Of a stretch of 63,835 bases of DNA, positions 27,160-36,806 are shown in pieces; the stretch's first letter is position 1, and each line of letters begins with the position of its first letter. The DNA lies in assembly GCA_052387115.1 (NCBI GenBank), contig JBQTJM010000017.1, positions 1 to 63,835 on the forward strand. Reading direction: 5' to 3'. This DNA comes from JACCXJ01 sp052387115 (lineage in GTDB: Bacteria > Pseudomonadota > Gammaproteobacteria > JACCXJ01). Both the position numbers and the translations under genes were made by a program. Under the pieces are notes generated by a model. The model was not told the origin of the DNA, made no database searches, and saw nothing but the letters and a program-made list of their open reading frames with translations.

Positions 27160-28356
27160 ATGCGCGCCCTGGTCATCGCACCGCAACCGTTCTTTTCCCC
27201 GCGCGGGACGCCGTACAGCGTCTATTACCGGACGCTCGTGACCTCCGAGCTCGGTGTCCAGGTCGATCTCCTGACCTATGGGGAGGGCGAGGATGTGGAC
27301 ATCCCGGGTGTCCGGATCTATCGCATCCCGCGTTTCGGGGCGCTCGGGAACGTCAAGACCGGCCCGTCGCTGCTCAAGCTGTTCCTCGACGGCTTCATAT
27401 TGGCAAGGGCCGTGGCCCTTTTGTGCCGGACGCGCTATGCCTTCGTCCATGCCCATGAAGAGTCGGTGTTCTTCTGCCGGTTTCTCAAGCCGCTGTTCGG
27501 CTTCAAGCTGGTCTACGACATGCACTCGAGCCTGCCCGAGCAGTTGCGCAACTTCAGGTTCACCGAGTCGCGCGTGCTCATCCGTGCCTTCGAGTGGCTG
27601 GAGAACGGGAGCCTGCGCGCCTCGGACGCCATCATCACCATCTGCCCGGCGTTGGCCGACTATGTCCATCGGACCTTGGGCGACACACCCCGGCACCTCC
27701 TCATTGAGAATTCGATCTTCGATCCAGTCAAGGTCGGGGGCCGCAGCGCTGGATCGTCGGTGGGTCCCGGCGACTCTTCGGCCGGTACCTCTCTGGAGGC
27801 GAAGATCCCCGAGGGCCGAGATTTGGTGGTGTATGCAGGGACCCTGGAGACCTATCAGGGCATCGATCTCCTGATCGCCGCCTTCGCCAAGGTCCTCGGA
27901 CGCCATCCTTCCGCCTTCCTGCTCGTCGTCGGCGGGACGGCGGAACAGGTCGCTCGCTACTCGGCCCTCGCCAAAGAGCACGGTGTCACCGATCACTGCC
28001 GGTTCACTGGAAGCGTGCCCCAGGCGCTCGCGCGCCGTTACACGAGCATGGCCTCGGTGCTGGTGTCACCCCGCAGCGCCGGGACCAACACGCCGCTCAA
28101 GGTCTACGAGCAACTCGCGAGCGGTGTGCCGCTGGTCGCGACGCGCATCTATTCACACACCCAGGTCCTGGACGACGACGTGGCGTTTCTGGTCGAGGCG
28201 GACGCGAGCGGCATGGCCGAGGGGATCCTCCAGGCGCTCACCTCCAGATCCGAGCGCGAACGACGGATCGCCAATGCCAAGGGCCGCTACCAACGCGACT
28301 ATTCGCGCCCGGCCTATGTCGCCAAGATGCGGCGCTTGATGGATCTGTTGCGCTGA
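27160..28356 (+). CDS. Glycosyltransferase family 4-like protein
   Basis: The 398-aa protein has a GT-B two-domain layout: an N-terminal acceptor domain (FFSPRGTPYSVYYRTLVTSE, then FVHAHEESVFF) and a C-terminal nucleotide-sugar domain with YAGTLETYQGIDLLIAAF and PLKVYEQLASGVPLVATR. It should add a sugar to a lipid or growing glycan at the cytoplasmic face. Its stop overlaps the next start (TGATG). Confidence 0.9.
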   Translation: MRALVIAPQPFFSPRGTPYSVYYRTLVTSELGVQVDLLTYGEGEDVDIPGVRIYRIPRFGALGNVKTGPSLLKLFLDGFILARAVALLCRTRYAFVHAHEESVFFCRFLKPLFGFKLVYDMHSSLPEQLRNFRFTESRVLIRAFEWLENGSLRASDAIITICPALADYVHRTLGDTPRHLLIENSIFDPVKVGGRSAGSSVGPGDSSAGTSLEAKIPEGRDLVVYAGTLETYQGIDLLIAAFAKVLGRHPSAFLLVVGGTAEQVARYSALAKEHGVTDHCRFTGSVPQALARRYTSMASVLVSPRSAGTNTPLKVYEQLASGVPLVATRIYSHTQVLDDDVAFLVEADASGMAEGILQALTSRSERERRIANAKGRYQRDYSRPAYVAKMRRLMDLLR

Positions 28357-30293
28357 TGTGCGGCATCGCCGGCATCGCGACGTTCCGTGACGCGCGTAGT
28401 CCGGTTCGAGAACAAATCCACGCGATGTGCGAGACCATCGTGCATCGCGGTCCGAACGACGAAGGGATCCATGTGCAAGGCGGCGTCGGGTTGGGCATGC
28501 GGCGCCTGTCCATCATCGATCTCGGCGGCGGCCGGCAACCCATCTGGAATGAGGATCGCACCGTCCTGACGGTATTCAACGGCGAGATCTACAACTACCG
28601 CGAGCTGCGGCGGGACCTGGAGGCACGTGGGCACCGTTTCGCGACCCACAGCGATACCGAGGTCATCGTCCATGGTTACGAGGAGTACGGCAGCGATTTT
28701 CCCGCCCACCTGAACGGGATGTTCGCCATCGCGCTCCACGATACGGTGCGCCGTAAGCTGGTCCTGGTGCGTGATCACATCGGGATCAAACCGCTGTATT
28801 ACAGCTTCACGGATGCGCGCATCGTGTTCGGCTCGGAGGTCAAGGTCCTGCTCGCGAGCGGGCTCGTGAAACGGGACCTCGATATCGACGCGGTCGGGCA
28901 GTTCCTGTCCTGGGAATATGTGCCGGGCGCGCAGACCCTGCTGACGGGGGTCGAGAGGCTCGAACCCGGCCATTTGATCGAGATCGACCTTTCGAATCCG
29001 ATCTGCGCCCCACGCCGCTATTGGGATATCCCGCTGGCCGTGGCCGGCGAGGCCCATGTTCTTTCCCAGAGGACATTCGACGAGTGGGCCGACGTGGTCG
29101 ATGCCAAGCTCCGGGAAAGCGTGCAGCGCCAGCTGGTCGCCGATGTGCCCCTCGGCGCGTTTCTTTCGGGTGGCGTCGATTCGTCGCTGGTGGCGGCCGC
29201 GATGCCACTTGCCAGGACCTTCAGCATCGCTTTCGGCGACCAGAGCTATAACGAGGCCCCGTATGCCCGCGCGGTGGCCGACCATCTCGGCGTCGATCAT
29301 GTCTCTGAGGCCATCTCGGCCGATGTCGTGGGGCTCTTCGAGCGCCTCATGTACCTCCTGGACGACCCGATTGGGGACTTTTCGATCTTCCCGACCTTCC
29401 TGGTGTCGCAAGTAGCTCGCAAGCACGTCACCGTGGCCTTGAGCGGCGATGGTGGTGATGAGCTTTTCGGGGGCTATGAGACCTATCTCGCCGAGGTGCG
29501 GGCGCGCCAATACGCGCGGGTGCCCGCGTTGTTGCGCCAGACACTCATCGAGCCCTGCGTCCGTGGGCAGAGGCCGCGCGCCGCCAAGAAGGGACTCATC
29601 AACAAGGCCAAACGCTTCGTCGAAGGGTTCCATCACCCGGAGGTCCTCGGGCATGCGCGCTGGCGGCTGTTCGTCACCGAAGAGATGCGCGCCGAGATCT
29701 TCACCCCCGACGCCGGAAGCGTGATGGCGACGCCCGTCACGCATCACATCACCGAGCTGTTCCGGGCGGCGGGGCCGCGACAGCCGCTCAACCGCGGCCT
29801 GTACGTGGACGTCAAGAGTTATCTCTGTGACAACATCCTGACCAAGGTGGACCGCATGTCGATGGGGGTGTCTCTGGAGGCGCGCGTCCCGTATCTGGAC
29901 CGGGAGCTCGTGGAGCTGGCGTTTCAGGTACCCGACCATCTCAAGGTGTCGAAGGGCCGCACCAAGGTGCTGCTCAAGGCGATCGCGGCGCGCCATGTGC
30001 CCGCCCATTGCGTGTATCGGCCCAAGGAGGGCTTCAGCATCCCCATCAAGAACTGGCTCTGCACGCAGTTCCGCGATCTCCTGGAGTCGCTGGTCTGTCG
30101 CGAACGGATGGAGCGCGGTGGGATATTCGCATGGCCGACCATCGAACGGCTCAAGACGGAGCATCTCGACGGCCGCGCCAATCACAGCCATATCCTATGG
30201 TCGCTCATGGTCTTTGAAGCGTGGCGCGAGCGCTGGCTCGAAGGCCGCTTGCGCATGATCGAAAACCCCGCCGGGATGGCGGCGGTCGGCTGA
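28356..30293 (+). CDS. Asparagine synthase-like amidotransferase of an envelope cluster
   Basis: The 645-aa protein has a class II glutamine amidotransferase domain (MCGIAGIATF, with Cys2 as the nucleophile after Met removal, IVHRGPNDEG, FNGEIYNY) and an asparagine-synthase domain with the ATP pyrophosphatase loop LSGGVDSSLVAA. It should use glutamine and ATP to amidate a carboxylate. The arrangement and length resemble the amidotransferases of exosortase/XrtA clusters more than housekeeping AsnB. It sits between the glycosyltransferase and the oxidoreductase, with overlap on the left and a 4-base gap on the right, so its substrate is probably a sugar acid or lipid-linked acid rather than aspartate. 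Confidence 0.88.
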   Translation: MCGIAGIATFRDARSPVREQIHAMCETIVHRGPNDEGIHVQGGVGLGMRRLSIIDLGGGRQPIWNEDRTVLTVFNGEIYNYRELRRDLEARGHRFATHSDTEVIVHGYEEYGSDFPAHLNGMFAIALHDTVRRKLVLVRDHIGIKPLYYSFTDARIVFGSEVKVLLASGLVKRDLDIDAVGQFLSWEYVPGAQTLLTGVERLEPGHLIEIDLSNPICAPRRYWDIPLAVAGEAHVLSQRTFDEWADVVDAKLRESVQRQLVADVPLGAFLSGGVDSSLVAAAMPLARTFSIAFGDQSYNEAPYARAVADHLGVDHVSEAISADVVGLFERLMYLLDDPIGDFSIFPTFLVSQVARKHVTVALSGDGGDELFGGYETYLAEVRARQYARVPALLRQTLIEPCVRGQRPRAAKKGLINKAKRFVEGFHHPEVLGHARWRLFVTEEMRAEIFTPDAGSVMATPVTHHITELFRAAGPRQPLNRGLYVDVKSYLCDNILTKVDRMSMGVSLEARVPYLDRELVELAFQVPDHLKVSKGRTKVLLKAIAARHVPAHCVYRPKEGFSIPIKNWLCTQFRDLLESLVCRERMERGGIFAWPTIERLKTEHLDGRANHSHILWSLMVFEAWRERWLEGRLRMIENPAGMAAVG

Positions 30294-30297
30294 GGCG

Positions 30298-31917
30298 GTG
30301 TCGGTGATTGGACGAGATCCCGAAGGGGCGTCGCGGGAGCGTTACGACCTCATCATCATCGGGGGCGGGATCTATGGGGCGATGCTGCTCCTGGAGGCCG
30401 GGCAGCGGGGCCTCAGGTCACTGCTCGTCGAACGCGGGGACTTCGGAGGACAGACCAGCTTCCAGAGCCTCAGGATCGTCCACGGGGGTTTGCGCTATCT
30501 CCAGGCCCTGGACCTGCCGCGCTTCTTCGAATCGGTGCGGGAGCGCCGCTGGTTCCTGCGCATGTTTCCGGAACTGGTCACGCCGCTTCCCTGCCTCATG
30601 CCCCTCTACGGGGAAGGGCTGCGCCGCCGCGGCGTGCTGGGCGCGGCCCTTTGCGCCAACGACCTGTTGTCCCTGCACCGCAATCGCGGGGTGGGTCTCG
30701 ATCGCAGGCTCCCTGCGGGTCGATTGATCTCGGCCGCCGAGGTCCGCTCGCGCTTCCCGGATGTCGATGGCTCGGGCCTGCAGGGGGCGGCCCTCTGGTA
30801 TGACGCACGAATGCCCGATTCGCAACGCCTGCTGATGGAAACGCTGCGTTGGGCCTGTGCGCTCGGTGGGCGGGCCCTGAACTATATGGAGGCGCGGGAG
30901 CTGTGCGCCGCCGGCCGCGGCGTGTCCGGGATCTCCGCCATCGACACGGAAACAGGGCTCGATCATCGCTATCACGCGAGCGTGGTCGTGAATGCCACGG
31001 GTCCCTGGGGCCGCGGGCTCGCCGCGCGCTTCGATCGCGATGCCCCGGAGCTGTTCCGGCCGTCGCTCGCCTGGAACGTGTGGTTCGCGCGCCCGGCCCC
31101 GTCCGATTGTGCCCTGGCCTTGACCGCGCGCCACCCATCAATAGAGAAACAAAAAGATGCGCGGACCTATTTCCTGCACCCCTGGAAGGGCCGGCTCCTG
31201 GCCGGCACCGGTCACGGACCGTGGCGTGGCGATGTCGAGCAACCCCGGCCTTCGGAGGCGCAGCTCGATGAGTTCATCGCCGACCTCAACGCCGCCGTGC
31301 CCGGTTGGTCGCTCCGGCGCGCCGAGGTGGTGCGCGTGTTCGCAGGCCTCCTCCCCGCCCGCAGCGAGGGGGACGCGACCCTGACCGTTCGTCCTGTGAT
31401 CCGCGACCACGGTGCGCAGGGGGGGCCGGAGGGTTTGTTCAGCGTCTCGGGGGTCAAGTTCACGACCTCTCGGCTGTGCGCGGAGAAGACGCTCGAGTGC
31501 ATCGCCCGTCGCTTTCCGCCCAACAACAGAGAAAAACTTAGGCCGCGTTCCCACGCACAGGCGCGACCGGCGCTTCGGGAAGGCTGGCGGCTCGAGGCCG
31601 GTGAGTTGCGGTCCGATCCGGGCACCCACGGGGGGGTGCCCCTACGGTGGCAAAACGCCTTGTCGAGGCTCATCGCAGAGGAGTCGGTGCAGCACCTCGA
31701 TGACCTGGTATTCCGCCGCACGACCCTGTGGGAAGACCCCGAGGGCACCGCGTCGGCGGCCGGTGAGATCGCTGCTCTGTTCGGTTGGGGCCCGAGCCGC
31801 GCGGAAGAGGAGCGATCCCGCCTGAGCCTTCGGTTCGCCACGACGTCAACGGGCGCCGGCGCTGCCATCGGGCGCCAGCCGGGGTTTACCGAGGTGGCCG
31901 ATCCGGCCATCGTATAA
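30298..31917 (+). CDS. FAD-dependent oxidoreductase, glycerol-3-phosphate dehydrogenase-like
   Basis: The 539-aa protein has the FAD-binding opening YDLIIIGGGIYGAMLLLEAG and the GlpD-type pattern FGGQTSFQSLRIVHGGLRYLQ, then LNYMEARELCAA and LLAGTGHGPW. GlpD oxidises glycerol-3-phosphate to dihydroxyacetone phosphate at the membrane. A dedicated copy here, away from any glycerol genes, suggests oxidation of a polyol-phosphate in the glycoconjugate. The GTG start lies 4 bases after the amidotransferase stop. Confidence 0.8.
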   Translation: MSVIGRDPEGASRERYDLIIIGGGIYGAMLLLEAGQRGLRSLLVERGDFGGQTSFQSLRIVHGGLRYLQALDLPRFFESVRERRWFLRMFPELVTPLPCLMPLYGEGLRRRGVLGAALCANDLLSLHRNRGVGLDRRLPAGRLISAAEVRSRFPDVDGSGLQGAALWYDARMPDSQRLLMETLRWACALGGRALNYMEARELCAAGRGVSGISAIDTETGLDHRYHASVVVNATGPWGRGLAARFDRDAPELFRPSLAWNVWFARPAPSDCALALTARHPSIEKQKDARTYFLHPWKGRLLAGTGHGPWRGDVEQPRPSEAQLDEFIADLNAAVPGWSLRRAEVVRVFAGLLPARSEGDATLTVRPVIRDHGAQGGPEGLFSVSGVKFTTSRLCAEKTLECIARRFPPNNREKLRPRSHAQARPALREGWRLEAGELRSDPGTHGGVPLRWQNALSRLIAEESVQHLDDLVFRRTTLWEDPEGTASAAGEIAALFGWGPSRAEEERSRLSLRFATTSTGAGAAIGRQPGFTEVADPAIV

Positions 31918-31929
31918 GAGAAAAAAAGC

Positions 31930-32937
31930 ATGAACCGTGTTCTCACCGTCAGGCGCGGCGGCGGGCGGGGCTGGCCGCTCCTCATCGCATTGCTCGCGGC
32001 GATCGCGCTGTTTCATGAGACCCTGGCGCGCGCACTCGGAGGTCCGGCAGAAAGGCTACAGCTATTGCTCGGCAAGACCTCGGCCTGGGACCTCGGTGCC
32101 TGCCTCTGCGGGGCCGCGCAAGAGGTCACGGTGGTGCGCGATGACGGGCTCAAGCTCGCCGCCAGCCTCTATACCGCGGACGCCGGAGAGAGGCGCCCGG
32201 CGATCGTGCTGTTGCACGGCAATACACTGAGGGGCAGGCGGCGGCCCCTATACAAGGTCTTGGCGAGTCGCCTGGCGCAACGCGGCTATGTGGTATTGAC
32301 CCTGGACCGAGCGGGTTTCGGCGAGTCGGAAGACCCGTTCAAGACTGCCGCCCCCGGAGAGCCCCCCGACACGGGTGCCGATGTCTCGGCCGCCCTCGCG
32401 TATCTCGAAGGCCTCGAATTCGTAGCCGCGGATCAGGTTCATCTCCTGGGCCACTCGGGCGGGGTTCCGCCCATCCTGAGCGCCGGCCCGCGCGACGCGC
32501 GTGTACGGAAGCTCGTCGCCATCGGTCCCCCGCGGCGCATGGCGGAGCGCCTCGCGGACCCAGCGGATCGCAGGCAGTTCTGGGGGCGCGCGCGCGCCTA
32601 TCGCGAGATCCTCGGATTCGGGCCGTTCCCGGCCTGGTATACCGAGGACGTCTGGCGGCGGCACAAAGAGAGCTCCAGCGACCTTGGAAACTACGCATCG
32701 TATTTCGCGGGCCGGGGACACAAGCCCCTCCTGCTCATGGACGGCGCGCGCGAATCGCCGGCGGACCGCCGTTATCTGGAGGATTATTACCGGGCGATGG
32801 CCGATCCGAAGCGCTACGTGACGGTCCCGAACGCCGATCACTATGCCAATACCACCGAGATCCGCGCCGTCACCGTCTACGACCGGCAAGTGCTAAGCTA
32901 TACCTTGGACGCCATCGACGGCTTCTTGCGCGAATGA
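31930..32937 (+). CDS. Alpha/beta hydrolase, membrane-anchored or exported
   Basis: The 335-aa protein opens with a basic region and hydrophobic helix (residues 16-35, WPLLIALLAAIALF) and then an alpha/beta-hydrolase domain with the nucleophile elbow HLLGHSGGVPP, the oxyanion strand IVLLHGNTLRG and a late His in VPNADHYANTT. It probably acts in the periplasm as an esterase or acyltransferase. It follows the oxidoreductase by 12 bases; the spacer holds an A-rich run and AAGAGA. Confidence 0.8.
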   Translation: MNRVLTVRRGGGRGWPLLIALLAAIALFHETLARALGGPAERLQLLLGKTSAWDLGACLCGAAQEVTVVRDDGLKLAASLYTADAGERRPAIVLLHGNTLRGRRRPLYKVLASRLAQRGYVVLTLDRAGFGESEDPFKTAAPGEPPDTGADVSAALAYLEGLEFVAADQVHLLGHSGGVPPILSAGPRDARVRKLVAIGPPRRMAERLADPADRRQFWGRARAYREILGFGPFPAWYTEDVWRRHKESSSDLGNYASYFAGRGHKPLLLMDGARESPADRRYLEDYYRAMADPKRYVTVPNADHYANTTEIRAVTVYDRQVLSYTLDAIDGFLRE

Positions 32938-33040
32938 GCGCCTGCAATTGTTTTCTTTGGACAACGGGCGCGCCCTTTTTAAATAGATATACTATGGCAT
33001 CGGTCCGAAATCGACACAACCCATCACCGTGGAGAACATC

Positions 33041-33853
33041 ATGGAACAGAATGAAACACCCTGGCAGCTTCGAATGTTTCAGAAGACCTTGAAGAAGCAG
33101 ATGCGCTATGAGGTCCTGAAGGATCACCTCGGGCCCATCGGCAAGGACGAGAAATGTCTGCTCCTCACCTGCGGGGACAACAACGGGGCCATGAACTACT
33201 ACCTGCGCGAGCTGGGTGGGGAATGGTCATGGGCCGATCTGGAAGAGTTCTGCATCGCCGAGATGTCGGAGCTGCTCGGCGATGAGGTCAAGCACGCGGA
33301 CAAGGACCATCTTCCCTTTCCCGACACGAGCTTTGATCGCGTGATCTCGATCGATGTGCACGAACATCTCGAGGATCCGGGGTCCATCACGGCCGAGCTG
33401 CACCGCGTGACCAGGCCCGGGGGGCAGGTCATCATCACCGTGCCGAACGGCGATGAGACCAAGCTCGCGGTCAAGATGAAACACGCCGTCGGGATGACCA
33501 AGGAGAAATACGGGCACGTGCGGGTGGGACTGCAATTGCCGGAGCTTCGACGGCTCATGAGCGAGAACCGCATCGAGCCGTGCAAGGAGAGCACGTTCTC
33601 GCGTTTCTTCACCGAGCTTCTGGAGCTGAGCATCAACTACGCCTACGTCATGGTCCTGGCGAAGAAGAGCAAGGCCAAGGTCGAGGAAGGCCAGATTGCG
33701 CCGGCGACCAAGGACCAGGTGAAATCCGTGGAGAAGACCTTCAAGATCTATTCGCTGATCTATCCCGTCTACGCGCTGCTCTCGAAGCTCGACCAGCTCC
33801 TGTTCTTCACCGAGGGCTATGTCGTGGTCGTCGAAGGTAGGAGGGCCGCTTGA
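33041..33853 (+). CDS. Class I SAM-dependent methyltransferase
   Basis: The 270-aa protein has a Rossmann-type methyltransferase core: CLLLTCGDNNGAMNYYLREL (SAM loop), then FDRVISIDVHEHLEDPG and RPGGQVIITVPNGDETK. ATG 33041 is chosen because GGAG at 33031-33034 is right for it, although an in-frame GTG at 33029 exists. The C-terminus has a hydrophobic part (YSLIYPVYALLSKLDQLLFF) that may touch the membrane. The TGATG overlap with the next gene couples them. The substrate is probably the lipid or glycan of this cluster. Confidence 0.85.
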   Translation: MEQNETPWQLRMFQKTLKKQMRYEVLKDHLGPIGKDEKCLLLTCGDNNGAMNYYLRELGGEWSWADLEEFCIAEMSELLGDEVKHADKDHLPFPDTSFDRVISIDVHEHLEDPGSITAELHRVTRPGGQVIITVPNGDETKLAVKMKHAVGMTKEKYGHVRVGLQLPELRRLMSENRIEPCKESTFSRFFTELLELSINYAYVMVLAKKSKAKVEEGQIAPATKDQVKSVEKTFKIYSLIYPVYALLSKLDQLLFFTEGYVVVVEGRRAA

Positions 33854-34848
33854 TGGGGGCGCAGGAAACGGCGCTCGTCACGGGTGCCGGCGGTTTTATC
33901 GGCAGCAACCTGGTCGATGACCAGTTGGCCCGTGGCCGGCGGGTCATCGCAGTTGACGTTCATCTCGATCGACTCGATCACCTGAGGTCCCATCCCGCCT
34001 GCCAACTGTACGCGGGCGACGTGCGGGACGCGGCGTTCATGACGCGCGTCATCGCCGGGGTCGATATAATCTTTCACCTCGCGAGCGCGCACCTCGAGGT
34101 CGCCAAATCGGAGGCGTATTTTTGGGAAACCAACGTCGGGGCGGTGAAGTCGCTCCTGGAGATCGCTCGAAACAACGGGGTCCGCCGCTTCGTCCACACC
34201 AGCAGTGTCGGCGTCTACGGGCCGCTCACGATCCTGCCGGCCGACGAGGCCTCTGCGTGCCATCCCGACATCCTCTATGAGCGCACCAAGCTAGAGGGGG
34301 AAGAGACCGTGACGCGCTTCGTAAAGGACACCGGTTTTTCCGCCGTGATCCTGCGGCCGGCCTGGGTGTACGGACCACGCTGCCCGCGCACCCTCAAGCT
34401 GTTTCGCACCATAAAGAAACGCCGCTTCGTCATGGTGGGCGAGGGCGAGAACTTCCGCCACCCGATCCATATCCGGGACATGCTCACCGCCTTCGAGCTG
34501 GCCGCCACCCGGCCCGGGATCGAGGGCGAGACCTTCGTGGTCGCCTCGGACCACGCCGTCCGGCTGGCGGACCTGATCACGGAGATCATCGCCGTGCAGG
34601 GACTGCGCTTTGCCCCCATCCGCGTGCCGATGGGAGTCATGACGGCGCTCTGTCTCGGGGTGGAGGGCGTATTCAAGGTGCTCGGTAAGGAACCGCCCTT
34701 TTCGACGCGCAGCCTGAAGTTCTTCACCGAGAGCTCGGCTTTCGACATCGCAAAGGCGCGGCGTCTCCTGGGGTTCGCGCCTGCGGTGACCTTGCACGAG
34801 GGGCTCGCGCACACCTACCGGCATTACCTGGCCGAGCGGCTGGTGTAG
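33853..34848 (+). CDS. NAD-dependent epimerase/dehydratase
   Basis: The 331-aa extended SDR has LVTGAGGFIGSNLVDDQLAR, the active Ser/Tyr in HTSSVGVYGPLTILP and YERTKLEGEE, and ILRPAWVYGPRCPR. It is likely a nucleotide-sugar epimerase, reductase or dehydratase, but the exact reaction cannot be told from motifs. It differs from galE upstream, so the cluster has at least two sugar-modifying SDRs. Confidence 0.85.
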   Translation: MGAQETALVTGAGGFIGSNLVDDQLARGRRVIAVDVHLDRLDHLRSHPACQLYAGDVRDAAFMTRVIAGVDIIFHLASAHLEVAKSEAYFWETNVGAVKSLLEIARNNGVRRFVHTSSVGVYGPLTILPADEASACHPDILYERTKLEGEETVTRFVKDTGFSAVILRPAWVYGPRCPRTLKLFRTIKKRRFVMVGEGENFRHPIHIRDMLTAFELAATRPGIEGETFVVASDHAVRLADLITEIIAVQGLRFAPIRVPMGVMTALCLGVEGVFKVLGKEPPFSTRSLKFFTESSAFDIAKARRLLGFAPAVTLHEGLAHTYRHYLAERLV

Positions 34849-34897
34849 CGGGGCTGCGGCTTGCGGCGATTCCCTAGTCGGATGCGGTGAACGTCTC

Positions 34898-35683
34898 GTG
34901 GCGCATGAAAAGATGCACAGCCAGATCACCGACGAGTCGCAGTCGGCGCTCAGGCGCTATCAACGGTTGATCGTCGGATCGACCCGTCTCGGCGATACGC
35001 TCAAGTACGAGCTGATCGTGGCCATCGGCAGCCTGGCGCCCGGTGCCTTGGGCCTTTGGCTCAGGCAGAAGCTCTATCGGCGTCTCTTGATGAAGGCCGG
35101 GCGCGGGGTGTTCTTCGGCGCCGGTGTCACCCTGCGACACCCCTGCAAGGTGGCGGTCGGCGACCATGTGGTGGTAGCCGATGGCTGTTTGCTGGACGCG
35201 CGCGGCGACTCCAATCGCGGCATACGCCTGGGCGACAACGTGATACTGGGCGATCGCGCGACCCTGCGCTGCAAGGACGGTGATATCGTCGTCGGCAACA
35301 ACGTCGGCATCGGGCTCAATGCGAGCCTGAGCGCGGTCGGCGGTAACGTCCTCGAGCTTGCCGACGAGGTCATGATCGGACCCTATGCCTATCTGGGCGG
35401 CGCCAGTTATCACCACGATCGGCTGGATATCCCGATCTCGCGCCAAGGTCAGGACCTGAAGGGCGGTATCAGGGTGGGCTACGGGGCCTGGATTGGGGCA
35501 CGCGCCGTCATCATGGATGGAGTCACGATCGGCCGGGATGCCATCGTCGCGACCAATGCCGTCGTGAACAAGGACATCCCGGACTATGCCATCGTCGCCG
35601 GGGTCCCGGCGCGATTGATTCGGACCCGACGGGCAGAGCCTGCGCAGGCCGACATAGAGTCCCCCGAACCCCCGATTAGATAG
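34898..35683 (+). CDS. Left-handed beta-helix acyltransferase (hexapeptide repeat)
   Basis: The 261-aa protein carries hexapeptide-repeat turns across residues 80-235 (VGDHVVVADGCLLDARGD; IRLGDNVILGDRAT; IVVGNNVGIGLN; IVAGVPARLIR), typical of O-acetyltransferases of capsule and lipopolysaccharide pathways. The active histidine region ASYHHDRLDIPIS is present. The start may be GTG 34898 or ATG 34913. It probably O-acylates a sugar of this cluster's product. Confidence 0.85.
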   Translation: MAHEKMHSQITDESQSALRRYQRLIVGSTRLGDTLKYELIVAIGSLAPGALGLWLRQKLYRRLLMKAGRGVFFGAGVTLRHPCKVAVGDHVVVADGCLLDARGDSNRGIRLGDNVILGDRATLRCKDGDIVVGNNVGIGLNASLSAVGGNVLELADEVMIGPYAYLGGASYHHDRLDIPISRQGQDLKGGIRVGYGAWIGARAVIMDGVTIGRDAIVATNAVVNKDIPDYAIVAGVPARLIRTRRAEPAQADIESPEPPIR

Positions 35684-35742
35684 ATTAAATTGCGGCGGGC
35701 CGGCTGTGACCAGATGCCGGTGCTCGTTCAAGAGTAAATCGC

Positions 35743-35790
35743 GCCAGGAGTACATCGTGCCAGGAGTAAATCGTGCCAGGAGTAAATCGT
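35743..35790 (+). repeat. Tandem 16-bp repeat duplicating a ribosome binding site and GTG
   Basis: GCCAGGAGTAAATCGT is present three times in a row (35743, 35759, 35775; the first has one mismatch), with a decayed fourth unit before and a part unit after. Each unit holds AGGAG and ends so that CGTG follows, offering a GTG start at the right spacing. Only the last GTG (35789) opens the membrane-protein gene. The 16-base period means the earlier GTGs are in other frames. Confidence 0.9.
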
Positions 35791-36781
35791 GAGTAAATCG
35801 ATCAGACAACGGCTGTTTTTCCTGGGCAGGCTCGCGCTGGGCGTAGCGCTCCTCGGCGCCCTGCTCGTCGTCAACGACAATGGCCGCAAGGTGCTCGATG
35901 CCTTCGTACAGGTACAGCCGCTGTACCTGATCCCGTTCTTCGCCATCACCTATCCGCTGCTCGGGGCGAGTTGTATGAAATGGGGGCTGTTCCTGCGCGA
36001 GCGCGGGGTGGTGATCGGCTTCCACCGACTGTTTCGTCTGTATCTGGTCGGGTCCTTCTTCAACAACTTCTTGCCGAGCATGGTCGGGGGGGATCTGGTC
36101 CGAGCCTATGTGCTCGGCAAGCAGATCGAATCCCACACCCATTCGATCGCGTCGGTCTTTCTGGAGCGTTTCACCGGCATGATCGCCCTGGTATCGCTCG
36201 CCACCGCCTCGTTCCTGTTTAATTCAGAGCTCCGACAAGAACCGGTGGTGGTGGTCTCGATCGGGGTCATGGGCAGCGCCTGCCTCGTGCTGGTGGCGGC
36301 GGTCTGGAACCCGGAGTGGGTACTGTGGTTCCTGCGGCCCATGGAAAAGAACCGCCACGTGGCGCGGCTCCTTCCCAAGCTCATGCAGTTCCACGACCAC
36401 GTGAGCTATTTCAAGGACAAGCCGATCCTGGTCGGTAAGGCGATGCTCTATTCGTTCACCTTCCATTTCCTGGCGGCGGTCAATGTGTATGTGGCGTGCC
36501 TGGTGCTCGCGGTTCCCCTGGATCTCTATGATGCCGTGGTACTGACCCCCATCGTCCTGTTGGTCTCGTCCGTGCCATTGAGCGTGAACGGGATCGGGGT
36601 CTGGGAGTGGGCGTTCAGCGTGTATCTGGTGCAGGCGGGTGTGCCGATGGACCAGGGGCTCGCGGTCGCGCTGCTCCTGCGCGCCAAGAGCCTCCTGCTT
36701 TCGCTCGTCGGCGGGGTTTTGTTCCTGTTCGAACGCACCGCTTTGCCGGCCACCGTCAAGGCCGAGGGGCATGCGGGCTAG
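35789..36781 (+). CDS. Flippase-like integral membrane protein (UPF0104/AglD type)
   Basis: The 330-aa protein is a multispan membrane protein of the lysylphosphatidylglycerol-synthetase-TM/UPF0104 family: about eight hydrophobic helices and the family pattern FFNNFLPSMVGGDLVRAYVL followed by LERFTGMIAL. Members act in moving or synthesising lipid-linked glycans. GTG 35789 is the start, made by the last unit of the tandem repeat. It closes the cluster and is convergent with the kinase gene. It may be the lipid-carrier flippase. Confidence 0.85.
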   Translation: MSKSIRQRLFFLGRLALGVALLGALLVVNDNGRKVLDAFVQVQPLYLIPFFAITYPLLGASCMKWGLFLRERGVVIGFHRLFRLYLVGSFFNNFLPSMVGGDLVRAYVLGKQIESHTHSIASVFLERFTGMIALVSLATASFLFNSELRQEPVVVVSIGVMGSACLVLVAAVWNPEWVLWFLRPMEKNRHVARLLPKLMQFHDHVSYFKDKPILVGKAMLYSFTFHFLAAVNVYVACLVLAVPLDLYDAVVLTPIVLLVSSVPLSVNGIGVWEWAFSVYLVQAGVPMDQGLAVALLLRAKSLLLSLVGGVLFLFERTALPATVKAEGHAG

Positions 36782-36806
36782 CCCGAGGCGAATCAGATAA
36801 GGCGGG

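Noticed and set aside
28314..30191. Long minus-strand open frame opposite the amidotransferase gene, and similar long antisense frames elsewhere (for example 241-1305, 8200-9504)
   Set aside because: They lie exactly opposite well-recognised genes, have Arg/His/Gln-rich antisense-like composition and no family motifs; they are by-products of high GC.
36782..36806. Hairpin between the flippase-like gene and the cNMP kinase
   Set aside because: The GGGC/GCCC pairing is short and broken, with no T-tract; not convincing as a terminator.
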